From Sordaria brevicollis (Eukaryota; Ascomycota; Sordariomycetes; Sordariales; Sordariaceae): DNA of 64,000 bases. Below are positions 21,436 to 32,800 of this stretch, piece by piece. Where the stretch lies: NCBI GenBank assembly GCA_033439795.1, contig JAUTDP010000015.1:1481625-1545624 (forward strand), read 5' to 3'. The position numbers and the translations under genes were made by a program. Below the pieces are notes generated by a model that was not told the DNA's origin, searched no databases, and saw only the letters and a program-made list of their open reading frames with translations. The stretch's first letter is position 1. Every line of letters begins with the position of its first letter.

Positions 21436-21522
21436 GCCCGGCTAGCTCAATCGGTAGAGCGTGAGACTCTTAAGGAGTATTCCGTAATCTCAAGGTTGTG
21501 GGTTCGACCCCCACGTCGGGCT
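21436..21522 (+). tRNA. tRNA-Lys (anticodon CTT) with 14-bp intron
   Basis: The acceptor pairs GCCCGGC with GTCGGGC. The D arm is GCTC/GAGC. The anticodon arm is TGAGA-CTCTTAA-TCTCA, interrupted after position 37 by a 14-nt intron (21473-21486). The T arm is GTGGG-TTCGACC-CCCAC. It is followed by CTCAATTCCCGATC and then a T7 run as Pol III terminator. It is the intact source type for the two relics at 9.6 and 22.8 kb. Confidence 0.93.
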
Positions 21523-22219
21523 CAATTCCCGATCGTTCCTCTCTTTTTTTCATTTTTTTGCGAGTTTGTTGTTGTGCCATTTTGTCCTTCGATATTCTTT
21601 CTTATCTCGTTCTTTCCTTCTTTTATATTCTTCGTTTTCCTGCCCTCTGAAATCTTTGAATGGTTTGTCCTCAAAATTACCCCGGGCAGGCGTTAGGTAC
21701 CCGATTTTATGTCGAGCATGTTTGGATATGGATAGATGTAAGATGATTTCCGCACGCCACTTTTTATCTCCGACCAAAAGCTCGGAATAGCGAACTTTAG
21801 AGGAGAACTCTCGAACGTTCTGAGGTTGTGATTCTTAACATGAACAATTTAAAGGCAAGAACCGCTTTGGATATCGGAAGTTGATGTCGGGGAGTCCTCA
21901 ATTTATTGCTTTCGTCCTTGTACGTAACCTTACACCTCAGTTTCACACGCGAGAAGGTGCAACCTGTATTGGAAACCCAGGCCGCAATTGCAATTTTCCG
22001 GCATTGCTCGCTTACTGGCACGTCCTTCTAAGTATTCAAACCTCGGTAATTTCCCTTTCTCCTCTTCTACAAAACAAGTCCGAAATCGAACTATAGTCAT
22101 TAATGCCGTTCAGCATCGGTCAAACTGGTGAAGATCGTGCTATGGAAGGAGGATCCGACAGCAGTTTCGTTGCTATACCGACGTACTTAGGGGCTATTCC
22201 CGAACCCTGTCATCAACAA

Positions 22220-22291
22220 GGTCCGCTGGCTCAATGGCAGAGCGTCTGACTACGAATCAGGAGGTTCCAGGTTCGACCCCTGGGTGGATCG
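22220..22291 (+). tRNA. tRNA-Arg (anticodon ACG)
   Basis: The acceptor pairs GGTCCGC with GTGGATC (two G-U pairs). The D arm is GCTC/GAGC. The anticodon arm is TCTGA-CTACGAA-TCAGG with anticodon ACG. The T arm is CCAGG-TTCGACC-CCTGG and the discriminator is G. There is no intron. A TTTTCTTTT tract follows as terminator. Confidence 0.93.
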
Positions 22292-22724
22292 AGTTATCTT
22301 TTCTTTTGCCCGTGGCGTCTTCCCGGTTTGACATTCTTGGTCGACGTTTTCTTTTTGCTGCTAAGGTTTCGAGTGTTTTCTGGACGGCAATCTCATTTGC
22401 ATGTCCCGGCTGTCAGAAAACCGATCAATTGGTTGTCCACAGGTGATTGAAATTTGCATCTGCGATGCACAGTTGATGCTTGCTGCAAGTGTCAGTTCGA
22501 GAAGACTTCGTTTCGTTCTGGAACTTCTTTTTCCAAGCCTCTCTATCTAGGGCCACAACTATAACAGGCATGTCCCTCAACAAACATACTCGCAAAAGTT
22601 AACTCCCCACGGTTAGGTTTCAATACCGGCTAAAAGAAGAACGGAAAACAAACAGACTGCCGCCAAACAATATGAAGGCATAACGATAGCAGCATACTTA
22701 TGATACACGCACGGGCCACGGGCA

Positions 22725-22847
22725 CAAAAAAAAAAACTCCAAAAAATGAAGATGTTATCGAACATCTGAGATTTACGGAATACTCCTTAAGAGTCTCACG
22801 CTCTACCGATTGAGCTAGCCGGGCGTTGGTTAACCGACTATTGTTGT
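22725..22847 (-). pseudogene. Second tRNA-Lys(CTT) relic, minus strand
   Basis: Reading leftward from 22824, the tRNA-Lys sequence is intact through the anticodon and intron to ATCTCA. The variable and T arms and the 3' acceptor are missing, and the sequence passes directly to GATGTT-CGAT-AACATC and a T run. Its upstream flank (CAACAAT..CGGTTAAC) matches that of the relic at 9574-9690. The two relics have different internal deletions. Confidence 0.85.
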
Positions 22848-24718
22848 TGGAATCGTCGCTCGGACATACTGCTGAAGAGGCCATGCCCAAACTTGACATC
22901 TGCAGTCAAGGTTGGGTGCAACAAATGGATGTGCTCCCGACACTTTGATGCAGTGCGGCATCCCTGAGCATGGGAAGGAACTGGGTAAAAATATTTTTCT
23001 TCGTAGAATGAAGTTTCTCGTATGCCAAATTTTTGTCGCTCTTTGCCAGCTGTGAGGGTCGCTCAAAATTAGGATGGTCGTTTCTATCCAGGGGCAGGAG
23101 GGTGTTTGGTATGAGTGAAATACCAGAGAACAATTTTCAATAATGAGCCTGATTTAGAAGGCAAACGGCTAATAATCCGGTCCAGGAAAACATTAAAGAG
23201 AGAGTTCCCGAGTTGCTGCCCAAAATTGCAAATGGTGGCCGTTCAATGCTCCAGCACGTTGTGTTGATTGCCCTCGCTGCCTTGAGATGCATCTTTCTGC
23301 CTTCCGTTGGGATTTGCCCTTTGTAAAGCGAAAATTCCCCGCCAAAGCCAAACAGATGGAAGGAACGATTCACTCTGACTCGAGATTGTCGGGGAATCTA
23401 CATCCAAGGGGTAGGTGGAAGCTGCGAATATTTCGTACTTGCCCTGCGTTCATCTTGTTACACCACCCGACTGCACACATCGCGTGTCGAGATGGGGAAT
23501 GAGCGACTACTGTACACGTGAAACTTGCTTGCACACGCATCGATGCAAGCGTGACTTGCTTGGGCTTCTTGGGGGCTCCAACTGTTTGGTTTCTGGTTGG
23601 CACTGCAGTGTCTCTTCTGTTCCAGTTTCTCATCACCATACCGTATTGTCTCGGGCCATGCGGAAAAGGGTTTCTTAGGTATTTTGGAGAACGCTCCAGT
23701 GTACTGCACGAAGATGTGCGTTTCTTCTCGCACACAAGAGGAGAGGTGTTAGCGTTACAGCCCGAAATGCACCTTATTCAATACCATGTATTGAGACTTG
23801 ATGAGCACGAGTATTGCAGTATACTTGAACGTTCTGCCAGATTACTTAAGAAACCCTTTTCCGGATGGCCCGAGACAGTACGGTATATGTGCCTTGATAC
23901 CTGGTGCTTGGCCATCTCACCACGCACACAACATGTCACTTGTTTTCAAGCCTGCTCCAAATTCACAAAGTTTCGCTTCATTTGTGGCAGCTGTTGACTC
24001 CTGTTCCGCCATCGATGGAGGCCGAATGTGTGCTCCCGCCAAATCCGCCTTCTCCTCGCCATCAGCAAGTGAACTTGATGCTGCAGACTGTGGCATCGTC
24101 CTTGAAACTGTTACTCCAATCCATGAGGGAACTACCTCTGAGGTGTCTCATGAAACAAAGATATTCATTGGCCAGAAGCTCCCACCACCGGCCAGTGCCA
24201 ATACGTCTGGGCTCGCATAGCTCGTAACTTTTCAGAGTTCCGCTTCAGGCCCAGCCTCATTTAGTTGGGTCAAAGTTTGTATTATGGGTTTCGGTTCACT
24301 CCCTCGAGGCGCGGCGGAAAGCGTCATGCTCGCTGACTCCTCGTCCAAGTTCCACAGCAAGTCAACCGCATGTCGAACCATCGAGACTGTTCAAAAGCAG
24401 ACGCAACAGCAAAAAAGTCCGTCACCGCAGCTTCGATGGCAATATTTTCCGCTTGACATTGCCGTGCGTCAGCCAGACACTGGAAGTGAAAAATAAATTA
24501 TTTCAATAACCCTACATGGCCCACGGAAGTATTTGAAAAGGTCACCCCTTCTTATTTTCCCCCATTGTCTTTTTCCTTTCCTCATCCTTATCCCAGCAAA
24601 GTCACAACCACTGTCAATGTACATTCTGCTATAGTTTCAAATCAGCCTTCGTCCCTTCCAAAGAGCATACTTAACACTCATCATCGTTTGATCCCATCCC
24701 CTATACAAACAACCTGCC
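22848..24718. other. Intergenic with a foldback repeat; one doubtful ORF
   Basis: This region holds the inverted repeat at 23637-23886. It also holds a plus-strand frame of 95 codons at 23933-24220 (MSLVFKPAPNSQSF..) that reads as plausible low-complexity protein but lacks any family signature. No tRNA is present beyond those listed. Confidence 0.4.
23637..23886. repeat. Imperfect foldback: ~76-bp arms, ~98-bp loop
   Basis: The left arm (about 23637-23712) and the reverse complement of the right arm (about 23811-23886) both read ATACCGTAYTGTCTCGGGCC and continue with GGAAAAGGGTTTCTTA, roughly 80% alike. Transcription through it would give a long hairpin. It may be a degraded MITE. Confidence 0.8.
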
Positions 24719-25643
24719 ATGATGTGCTTCAACAAGTGGGCAAATCGTCGCGTGGCGGCTTGGCTCTTTGCCCCGATGATCCAAACTGCTTTCGCGGAGG
24801 ATATCAAGCCAAACACAACCGTTCAAGTGCTCGTTCCCATGGTGGTAAGTAAACACTCTACAACCCGATACACTTTTCATGCCTCTGTGTTCAATGCTAA
24901 CTCGGATTCTTCACTCACAGGACCCAAGCAACCCCAGCGCTATCACCGGAATTGCCGTCAGCACTGCTTCGGCACCACCCCCCCTCGTCAGCAGCAGCAC
25001 CGAAAACACTGTTGACAACAAGGAAGAAGATGTGACCAAGGTCTCTAATCTATATACGACCATAATCACTACCACCTCGACCAAGACCGGAACAAAGATG
25101 GCTGAGTCTGCCTTGTCTCCCGGCATCTTCGTATCCTCGACCCAGTCTTCTTCGGCCTCGCCCTCTCTTCCGCTGCAGTCGGAAGTGGTAGAGTCGGCAA
25201 ACACTTTGGAAAACACATCAGCACCAAAGGAGACCTCCTCGGCCAACGACAAGGCAGTAAAGGAGACATCCTACACCTCAACCCCCGAGAGCTTCCCCAC
25301 AATCTCCTTCGACGATCCCGTTTACGTCCCCAGCTATGAGGAGCCAGGTTGGTGGGTAACGAAGCTGCTCTCGCACACGCACACGCACCACCACTCCTCT
25401 TCTGTAAAGCCTTCAAAGATGGCTACCACGGCCGATGGACATGCTTCATCTTCATCTACTTCTAGTGTGAAGGTGAAGGAGACAAAGGTACCACATGGTG
25501 GTGCTGTTCCGGAGGCCAAGGATGAGAGTGGTGGTGATACGGATAAGAAGATGCCTAGCTTGGTAGTGGTCTTTGGCGCGGCGGTGGTGGGGTTGGTTGT
25601 TCAGGGGGGTTGGCTTTTTTGGCTGCTTGAGAAGGCCGCTTGA
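24719..25643 (+). CDS. Secreted Ser/Thr-rich protein with C-terminal membrane anchor
   Basis: Exons are 24719-24844 and 24921-25643 (intron GTAAGT..CACAG, 76 bp, phase 0), giving 282 residues. The N-terminal 26 residues form a signal peptide ending TAFA. The long middle part is rich in Ser, Thr and Pro and likely O-glycosylated. There is a His cluster (HTHTHHH, near residue 193). Residues 254-279 (PSLVVVFGAAVVGLVV..) are hydrophobic and close to the C-terminus, fitting either a membrane anchor or a GPI signal. A cell-wall or plasma-membrane surface protein is inferred. No catalytic domain is recognised. A frame starting at 24879 lies in the intron and is not the true start. Confidence 0.75.
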
Positions 25644-25978
25644 GACAAATGTGAACTATCTAAGCCTCCCTCACATCCACGGTTAATGAGAGAGAGAGAT
25701 AGATGTGGGAGGGTTGAGAAGAAGGAGATGATGAGAGAAATGAGACGAATTGATGTGAGAGTTGGAGGAAACACATGATATGAGGAGGAAACGAAAAAGG
25801 CAAGATGGGATGGAGGGAGAGGAGGCTACATCTCTATGGAGTCTTTCATCAAAACTTCTTGTAATACCTCGTTGTTGGGTAAACGGGACCAACTACCAAC
25901 GCTTCCATAACTCTATAGGGGCATGCCTGCCTGTCTAGTTGCAACAAGAATGTAACACAAGAAAACAAAACAACTGCC
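25644..25978. other. 3' flank, no gene
   Basis: A purine-rich GAGAGA/GAGGAG stretch (25688-25830) follows the surface-protein gene. Nothing else is seen before the inverted-repeat element. Confidence 0.5.
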
Positions 25979-26333
25979 CGTGCCACGCCGCCCACTTCCC
26001 CATAAGTGGGTGCTCACCAGTGCAACGGCCACACCAGTAAAAGGGCCACCAGGGTTAAAGGTGTGAATATCTTCAAAACGACCAGATATTGGAACCTTCA
26101 TTACGCATCACAATAATAAATTGAGACCAAAAAAACTTATCCGCGCGGTCAACACATCGTACTTTTCTTGCCGAGCCCTTTTTTGCTCGCTTTTTTAAAG
26201 TGTTGTCAAAAGTCGTATTTTGGACCGAATTCTAAGGCCAAAAACGCACCTCTAACCCTGGCGTGGCCCTTCTACTGGTGTGGCCGTTGCACTGGTGAGC
26301 ACCCACTTATGGGGAAGTGGGCGGCGTGGCACG
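25979..26333. mobile_element. MITE-like element C with 85-bp near-perfect TIRs (355 bp)
   Basis: The first 61 bases of each end are identical in inverted orientation (CGTGCCACGCCGCCCACTTC at the outer edge). Similarity continues to about 85 bp with a two-base gap. The central 185 bp is AT-richer and non-coding. No clear target duplication was identified. It sits 170 bp beyond the stop of the mitochondrial transcription factor gene. Confidence 0.9.
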
Positions 26334-26503
26334 AGTGACAAATACGAAAAATCATTACCGCTACTTTTGAACTCGTCACTATCGTACAACAAGTGGCTCG
26401 TGCCTGTAATGTGTCTATGAAATACCCCGTCTTATATATAAAAGAGATTTCATAAAAAAATACGACAATCCTTTCGCTGGTGATCGTACACCCCCGCCCC
26501 CTT

Positions 26504-28957
26504 CTAAAACTCGGGACTAACACCTCCGAACTTCCCACTCTCCTCATTCTCCGCATCCTTGTACTCATCCGACAAGTGACTAACCAACTCCTGCAAGCTC
26601 GGCTTGAAAGGCCACTTCATCCACTGCTCCATAATTTCCTCAAACTGGTTCGCCGACATGGCCCTCACTGTCAGCTCCGCCAACCCCGGGAACGGCACAC
26701 CCCCCTTATCAGGGTCCGTCACGCTCGTCAACAGCGGGAAAATGTTCTCGTGCGCTCCGGGGGCTAGGCGGTCAAGCACTTTGCTCACGGGAGAGGTGAT
26801 GTACGTCAACATGTTCCTGAGCAAAATCTCGGCCATGTCACCGGACCGGTCCGAGCCGGGGCCCATAGACCGGAGGACGGGCGCTGCGGCCTTTGGTTGG
26901 ATGTCAATCAGCGACAGCTGGGCGTGGGGGAAGAACTCGTCGATGTTGGTGACGAGCGGCTCGACGGTGCGGCGGTCCCAGAACATGGTCTTGTTGTCCC
27001 ACATGTGCAGGTTGTCGCGCTGCGTGTGCCAGTCGCCCAGGGCGGTGGAGCCGAGGTCGATCAGCCTGTGCTCGAATTCCTTGTAGGCGGTCATGAGCTC
27101 GGCGAGGGCGGCTTCGTCGGGCCCGCCTGGGGCGGCCTTGGCGGCCTGCCAATCATTCATGAGTTTGATGTACTCGGCCAGGCAGGCGTGCACGTCGTTG
27201 AACCGCTTATTGGCCTGCTGGATCTGGGTGCGCATGCGGCGGATGAGCCGGTAGTCGGCCGAGTCAATGGCGATGACGCCCGCCTCGAGCTGGGCCTCGA
27301 GCCGGTCGAGCTCGGCCTGGTGGCGGAAGTCGTACGTCATGGCTTCTGTGCCGGCGGTAACGACCGCGGACGGGTTCTGGGACACTTCGCGGAGGATCTT
27401 GGTCTCGCGGCCGGGCGGGGTCACGATTCCAGCCTCGCGCATGCGTTGGAGCGTGGCTAGCGCGCTGTTCTGGTCGATGTTGGCGTCGCGGAAGAACCAG
27501 CTCTTCTTGCTCGGCTCGACGTCCGAGTAGTCCGGCCCAGCGATGTGCATGATGTAGTCGCAGTTGAGCTCGGCGTCGACGGCCATGCGGCGCCGGCGCT
27601 GGACGTTGTGCGGCAGGATGGCGGGCCGGTCCGTGTCGTCGATCCACAGGAGCATGCGCACCAAGCCGTACTTCTGGAAGAGGGCGCCGCTGCGGATGGC
27701 GTGGTTGAACTGGTACAGGATCATGGCCGTGGCGCTCGAGAAGCTCGAGTACTTCTTTTTGGGGTAGGATCCCAGGTTGGCCGTCACCAGGAGGGTGTCG
27801 TTGCGCTGGGGGGCGTCGCCGGTGGCCGTGTATCGGTGCTCTTTCTGGTGCGGCAGGTAGTCGGGGGTGAGCACTGACAGCAGCTCCGCCCAGATGACGC
27901 CGTCTCTCTCGACAATCCTGGTGCCCTCTCGCTGAAGCAGCGGGTCGAGCATGGGCTTGTAGAACTCGGCGTCCGGTTCGAGTAGCAGGTGTGTTCGAGG
28001 CTTTAGCAGGTCGTTCAGCTTGGTGCTCCAGACGCCGGCGCCGGGGTTGATATCGATAATGTCGCACCCTTCGTGGCGCATCAGGCTGGGCTTGATGTAG
28101 CCGAGAATGTCGTCACACAGCTTCTCGCTCGTGATGTGGACTCGGGACTTGTCGACTTTCTTCAGGTGCGGAGGTAGGTTCAGCTTCGTGGTCGAGCGGC
28201 CGTAGTCGAGCCAGCTCCAAACCCCCGTGTCGTAAAGTCGCTCCTGCATATCGTCGACAACAGGTCGCAGCATGCTTCGTTCCGAGGTCCTCGAGGGCTT
28301 TGGTGGTCTTTTCGATTTGGCAATCTTCTTCTTTATGTCTTCCACAAGTTTTTGATCCGCCTTTAATTTTTCCCTTTCTAAGACCGCCAGTTTTCTCTTG
28401 TCGTCTATGGTCATGTTTTCATCCTTGCGCGGCCGCCCTCGCCCCCTTTTTACCGGCTGTTGTTGCTGTTCTTCCTCTTTGTTTTCGACGAGCTTCTTTT
28501 TTCTCGGCCGCCCTCGCCCCCTTTTTACGGGCTGTTGTGGCTGTTCTTCTTCCCCGTTCTCGACGAGCTTTTCTCCATCCTCCGCGTTACTTTCGGCAAC
28601 TTTTTCGGCTTCGGCCGTTGTCGGTTTCGGTTCCTCAACCACTTCTGTTGTATCGTTGGTATTCTCCTCTGCCTTCTCTGCCTTCTTTGTTTTGCGCGTC
28701 CTCGTCTTTTTGGGCTTCACTTCTATTTGTTCGCCGCCTGACATGATTCCGAGGGCTTCCGCCATCATCTGGCCGGCTGCAGACTTTCTAGCTTCGAGAC
28801 CCTGTGTTGTCTGGTATGCTCTTCGTGCGTGCCATGGTGCGCTGTGGTTGGAGTTGTTCGGATATGTGACGGCTTTTGTGACTATTGACGATAAACATGG
28901 CACTTGGCCGAGGCCAAAGTTGCGGCGCACAGCATTGTTGCGCACCGTGGAGAGCAT
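26504..28957 (-). CDS. mtf1: Mitochondrial transcription factor (mtTFB/rRNA dimethylase-like) with AT-hooks
   Basis: A single exon of 817 residues starts at the ATG at 28957. The first 50 residues are rich in Arg, Ser and Ala and lack acids, as in mitochondrial presequences. Residues 80-185 are a charged linker containing two AT-hooks (RGRGRP at 146-151 and 171-176) within a duplicated 25-residue unit. From about residue 295, DIIDINPGAGVWS is motif I of the rRNA adenine dimethylase fold, followed by LLEPD. This fold is shared by fungal Mtf1/mtTFB, which helps mitochondrial RNA polymerase open promoters. The C-terminal half is a long helical extension seen in filamentous fungal homologues. The family assignment rests on the fold motif and targeting signal, and a mitochondrial rRNA methyltransferase remains the alternative. 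Confidence 0.75.
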   Translation of the reverse strand: MLSTVRNNAVRRNFGLGQVPCLSSIVTKAVTYPNNSNHSAPWHARRAYQTTQGLEARKSAAGQMMAEALGIMSGGEQIEVKPKKTRTRKTKKAEKAEENTNDTTEVVEEPKPTTAEAEKVAESNAEDGEKLVENGEEEQPQQPVKRGRGRPRKKKLVENKEEEQQQQPVKRGRGRPRKDENMTIDDKRKLAVLEREKLKADQKLVEDIKKKIAKSKRPPKPSRTSERSMLRPVVDDMQERLYDTGVWSWLDYGRSTTKLNLPPHLKKVDKSRVHITSEKLCDDILGYIKPSLMRHEGCDIIDINPGAGVWSTKLNDLLKPRTHLLLEPDAEFYKPMLDPLLQREGTRIVERDGVIWAELLSVLTPDYLPHQKEHRYTATGDAPQRNDTLLVTANLGSYPKKKYSSFSSATAMILYQFNHAIRSGALFQKYGLVRMLLWIDDTDRPAILPHNVQRRRRMAVDAELNCDYIMHIAGPDYSDVEPSKKSWFFRDANIDQNSALATLQRMREAGIVTPPGRETKILREVSQNPSAVVTAGTEAMTYDFRHQAELDRLEAQLEAGVIAIDSADYRLIRRMRTQIQQANKRFNDVHACLAEYIKLMNDWQAAKAAPGGPDEAALAELMTAYKEFEHRLIDLGSTALGDWHTQRDNLHMWDNKTMFWDRRTVEPLVTNIDEFFPHAQLSLIDIQPKAAAPVLRSMGPGSDRSGDMAEILLRNMLTYITSPVSKVLDRLAPGAHENIFPLLTSVTDPDKGGVPFPGLAELTVRAMSANQFEEIMEQWMKWPFKPSLQELVSHLSDEYKDAENEESGKFGGVSPEF
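28416..28575 (-). repeat. 75-bp in-frame tandem duplication encoding AT-hooks
   Basis: Within the gene above, a 75-bp unit occurs twice with slight divergence. The GGCCGCCCTCGCCCCCTTTT core lies at 28431 and again at 28506. Each unit encodes LVEN-EEEQ-QQPV followed by KRGRGRPRK, so the duplication doubled the AT-hook. Confidence 0.9.
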
Positions 28958-29896
28958 CGGACGGGGACGGGCAAGGAGGGCGGATGGTCGGGTTTCTTTG
29001 GGAGATGGTATCGGTTTATATATATATGAGAAGTAAAGAAGATGGTTGGAGAGGCGCTGCCTTCCTCCTATGAGTCGCCAGGTTTTATGAGTGTTGTGCT
29101 ATACGGTAGTGAATGGTGAAACAGCTCAGGAGCTGGAGCACCAAAGTTCACTTTACCCATGCATCTATCCAGAAATAATTATTTTTGCCACCGTAGACCG
29201 CCCGTCGATAAGCTTTATCGTCGGCATAACGTCACGCTTATGCAGGTGTATTATCTTAGCGCGCATCTCTTATCTCAATTATCAGTGAGTACCTCTACGG
29301 CCATGTCCCGTTATGCGCCATTTCAAGTTGACGGTTGCTGTCCACCGGATGCTCTGGAAAAGTCATGCATGTGTAACTTGTTCATAATCCATGGTTATGA
29401 TATCTTTGCAGAGTAAGATCATCACATCGAAATAGAATTCCAGCATGTGTCTCTATTTATGCTACCAAGGGTAGAGAAAATCCACCGGGCTCTTCCCTTG
29501 CCTGCTCTACCAGCCCAGCGACCCAAACTAACGTCAACAAACGAAAAGGGGGTAATATTGCGTAGTACCTTGTTAACAATGCTCGTCCAAACAAGTCATC
29601 TGTTGGGACCTTTACGACCAACCGACGAATGAAGACAATACTGATGATTGAAAAACAGAAAAGAACAATCCACCATCCACTCCATGTTACACCTTTACCG
29701 CGTACCATACTCCAATGTCTTGATGCAGACCATCCATACTCCCTATGAGCATACCCTCTACAGAGTGAAAACACCAGTCCACACATCTAATATGCATCCA
29801 TATCCTATTGTGAAGGTAAACAGCAGCTTTCAACACCTAGTCTCGACCCAATCACGCGCTCGCACTGGTATAACCAACCTCAGCAACGCGAACCTT
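28958..29896. other. Intergenic, no supported gene
   Basis: This region is the promoter of the mitochondrial factor gene and the 3' region of the ApsB-like gene, both on the minus strand. No RNA gene or repeat is seen. Confidence 0.5.
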
Positions 29897-32800
29897 CTAA
29901 GATCCACCGTTCCCACCACCACCACCGGTAGAACTCTGAGCGCTTTCCCGCTTCCTCCTCTTCTCCCTTTCCAAATTCTCCCTCAGCGCCAAGTTCTCCG
30001 ACTCACTCGTGTTGATCCTCTTGAGCGCCTCGTTACGGTCCAAGATTCTCCCTTCCCTCTCCGCCTTCAGCTTATACTCTAGGTCCCGAAGTCGAAGCAT
30101 CCACTTGTTGTCTGATGATGAACTACTCGATCCTCCTTGTTGGAGATGCATACCCGGTGTCGCGGCACCACTGTTAGTGTTAGCCTGCTGATTAGGAGCG
30201 ACCCCTCCCCTGTTGTCGTTTAGATGATGAATCCCCCCACCTCCACCACCGGGGCCAGTGTAGGAGGCTTGGGATTGCACTTGGGGGTGCTGCTGATATT
30301 GCTGTTGACTTTGTTGGGATTGGTTGCTCTGCATTCGCGACAGAGGCGGTTGGGAGGATCCTGGCAGTAGACCGTCGTCGGCGTGGCCGTCCATGTCGTT
30401 GATCATGGACCTGCGACTGCTACTCGTTGATCGCTGAGGCACGGCGATGGAACTCGGCCTGCTGCTGCTGCTGCCGCCGCCTTTCCTGGGGTCTAGGCTG
30501 TGGATGGACATCCTGTCGCTGGGCATCCGTTCTCTGTCCCTTGGCCCTCCTGGAAGGGGGCTGGGGCTCTGTTGGTACCGATCGCCTCCCCGAGAAGACT
30601 GGGCTTGCGCGGCTCTAGCGCGGACTTCAGCTGCGGTACGGAGAGTGTGGTTTTCCACCTTGAGCTGTCTGTAGGCTTCTTCTAACCTGGCCAACCTGCC
30701 CTGAGCCTCAGCGGCGGTCAGGACGCCGTTACCTGTTGTGCCCGCGGCGATGCTGTTGCGCACAATGTTCTCTAGACGATCCATCTTCTTGATGCGCATC
30801 TCCAGGTGGGTCTCCAGCGCCTGGTATTCTCTCCAGAGGTCACGCTCCACAGATTTGACCTTGGTCTGGAAGCTGCTGACCATAGTTTCTAGCGTCTTCA
30901 CCGCAGCCAAAAGGTTCTTGCTGAACCCAGGGAACATCGTGGCCACGGACTCCAAGCTAGGCAGCGCGCGACCATTGATGAGGCTGTTGTCGTGGGCCCA
31001 GTCGCTACCGCAGAGGCTAGAAAGCCTGGTCCAGAGGTTGAGCAACAAGGTGTTGCGCTCCGTGAGCTGTTCCTTGTAGGTGCTCTCGAGCTGCGCAATG
31101 CGCTTCTTGTCTTGGGCCTTGGCAGCTTCCAGCTCAGCGATACGCGCATCCGATTGAGACAGGGTGCGGGTAACGTGCTGGTGCGTCTTTTGGAACGTCT
31201 CGAATTGGTTTTTGGTGTTGCGATGAGCTTGGCGCTCCTTGTCGAGCATCTCACCAACCTTGCGTGATTCGAGAGCGTGGGATTCGAGGAGAGCGTCACG
31301 CTGCTTGATAATGCGGTCCTTTTCGGCCAGTGATGCCTTGGTGGTGTCAAGGTCACGCATGGCTTTTTCGAGGTCCATTTGGAGCTTGGCGATGGACTAT
31401 CGGACTTGTTAGTTTTTCCATCTGGTTGCACAGCAATTGCAGGGCAGCTTACCTTGAGAAGACTAGACCTGGTGCCATTCAGGTCACCAAGAGCCTCCCG
31501 AAGGTTATTCTCGAGCTCGAGTAGCCTCTCTTTCCACTCCGTGGCCTCCACCTCTCTGCTTGTAAGACTCTTACGCAAACGCCGGGCTTCGTCCTTGGCT
31601 GCTGTCGCTTCCTTGTTAAGTTCGTTGATGAACTGCTGTACCTCCTCCTTCTCCCGGTTGGCGACAATCTCGCGTTGTCTCCTCTCCTGGGCCAACCGGT
31701 TCTCAAGCTCTCTGACACGCTCCTTCTCATCACGCATCCCTTGCTCGGAATTGGCCAGGGCCGCTTCCAGATCACCGATCCGAATCTTGTCGTTCTCCTG
31801 CTCCTCGCGCAGGAATGCGATCTCCCCTTGGCTTGACTCTTGCTGGACTGACAGACGGTTGGCCTTGTCGTTTGCCTCGAGCAGCTTGAATTCGAGTTCC
31901 TCCAGTTCCCTGTTGGCGTCATTCAGCTCTTGCTCGAGTGTTTGTATCCGCTTGTGCTTGGCTTCCTGTTCATCCTCAAGGCGAACGAGGGCGTCGCTCA
32001 TCTTGCGCATTTCCTCCTGTAGAGCATCAAAATTCTCGTTACGATCATTCAGGTCAAGTTGGAGGCGCTCAATCTCGGCACTACGGAGATCCGATTCTCC
32101 CTCCAACGCATCGATTTCCTCCTGAGCCTCTTTGCGCAGAGCTTCAAACTCCTGTTCAAGGTTCGCGTGTTCCTGAAGCGTCTCATCACGCTCAGCCTGC
32201 AGAGCGACAAGGTCCTGCATTGTTACCTCTAGCTCTTCTCGCAGCCCTTGGGCCTCTTCTTCGATCTGCCTCTTCGCTTCGCAGACCATCTCGAAGTCCT
32301 CCATACAGGCCGCCAGTTCGCGTTCGAGATCTTGGTTGTGAAGCTTGAGTTCGTTGGCCTTATCCCGCATCTGAGAGAGCTTGTTTTCGAGCTCTTCACG
32401 ATCGGCGTCATCCAGTCCCGTCATACCCGTTCGGCCACTAGCCCTCGAGTGTGACCTCTCATGGGCACCGGCACGGGATGCCGATCTTTCCAAGAGACTG
32501 TCGATAGTAGACGGCGCAGGACCTCCGCGACGTTGGGCCATTTTCAGATCCTCGATTTCTTGGTAAAGACGTTCCTTCTCGCGGTTTCGCGAGGTCAACA
32601 TTGAGGTTTGTGCGCCTACTTCACGACGAAGTTCAGCGTTTTCATGGCGCAACTGTTCGCTTTCACGACGAAGTTCTTCAATCAAAGTGGTGGCTGAGCT
32701 TGCAACATCCATTTCAGCAGAAAACGATGTCGCGGGTCGACTAGAAGCACTCCCTTGATCACGGGACCTTCGACTGAGGTATGTACCGGGACCTTGCTGT

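Noticed and set aside
27264..28067. Long antisense and overlapping frames within the mtf1-like gene
   Set aside because: They are Arg/Pro/His-rich shadows created by high GC at third codon positions of the real gene.
30898..31452. Extension of the ApsB-like frame past the splice donor to 30898
   Set aside because: After 31453 the frame turns into low-quality Ser/Arg/Pro text. A consensus intron joins instead to the coiled-coil frame starting at 31396.
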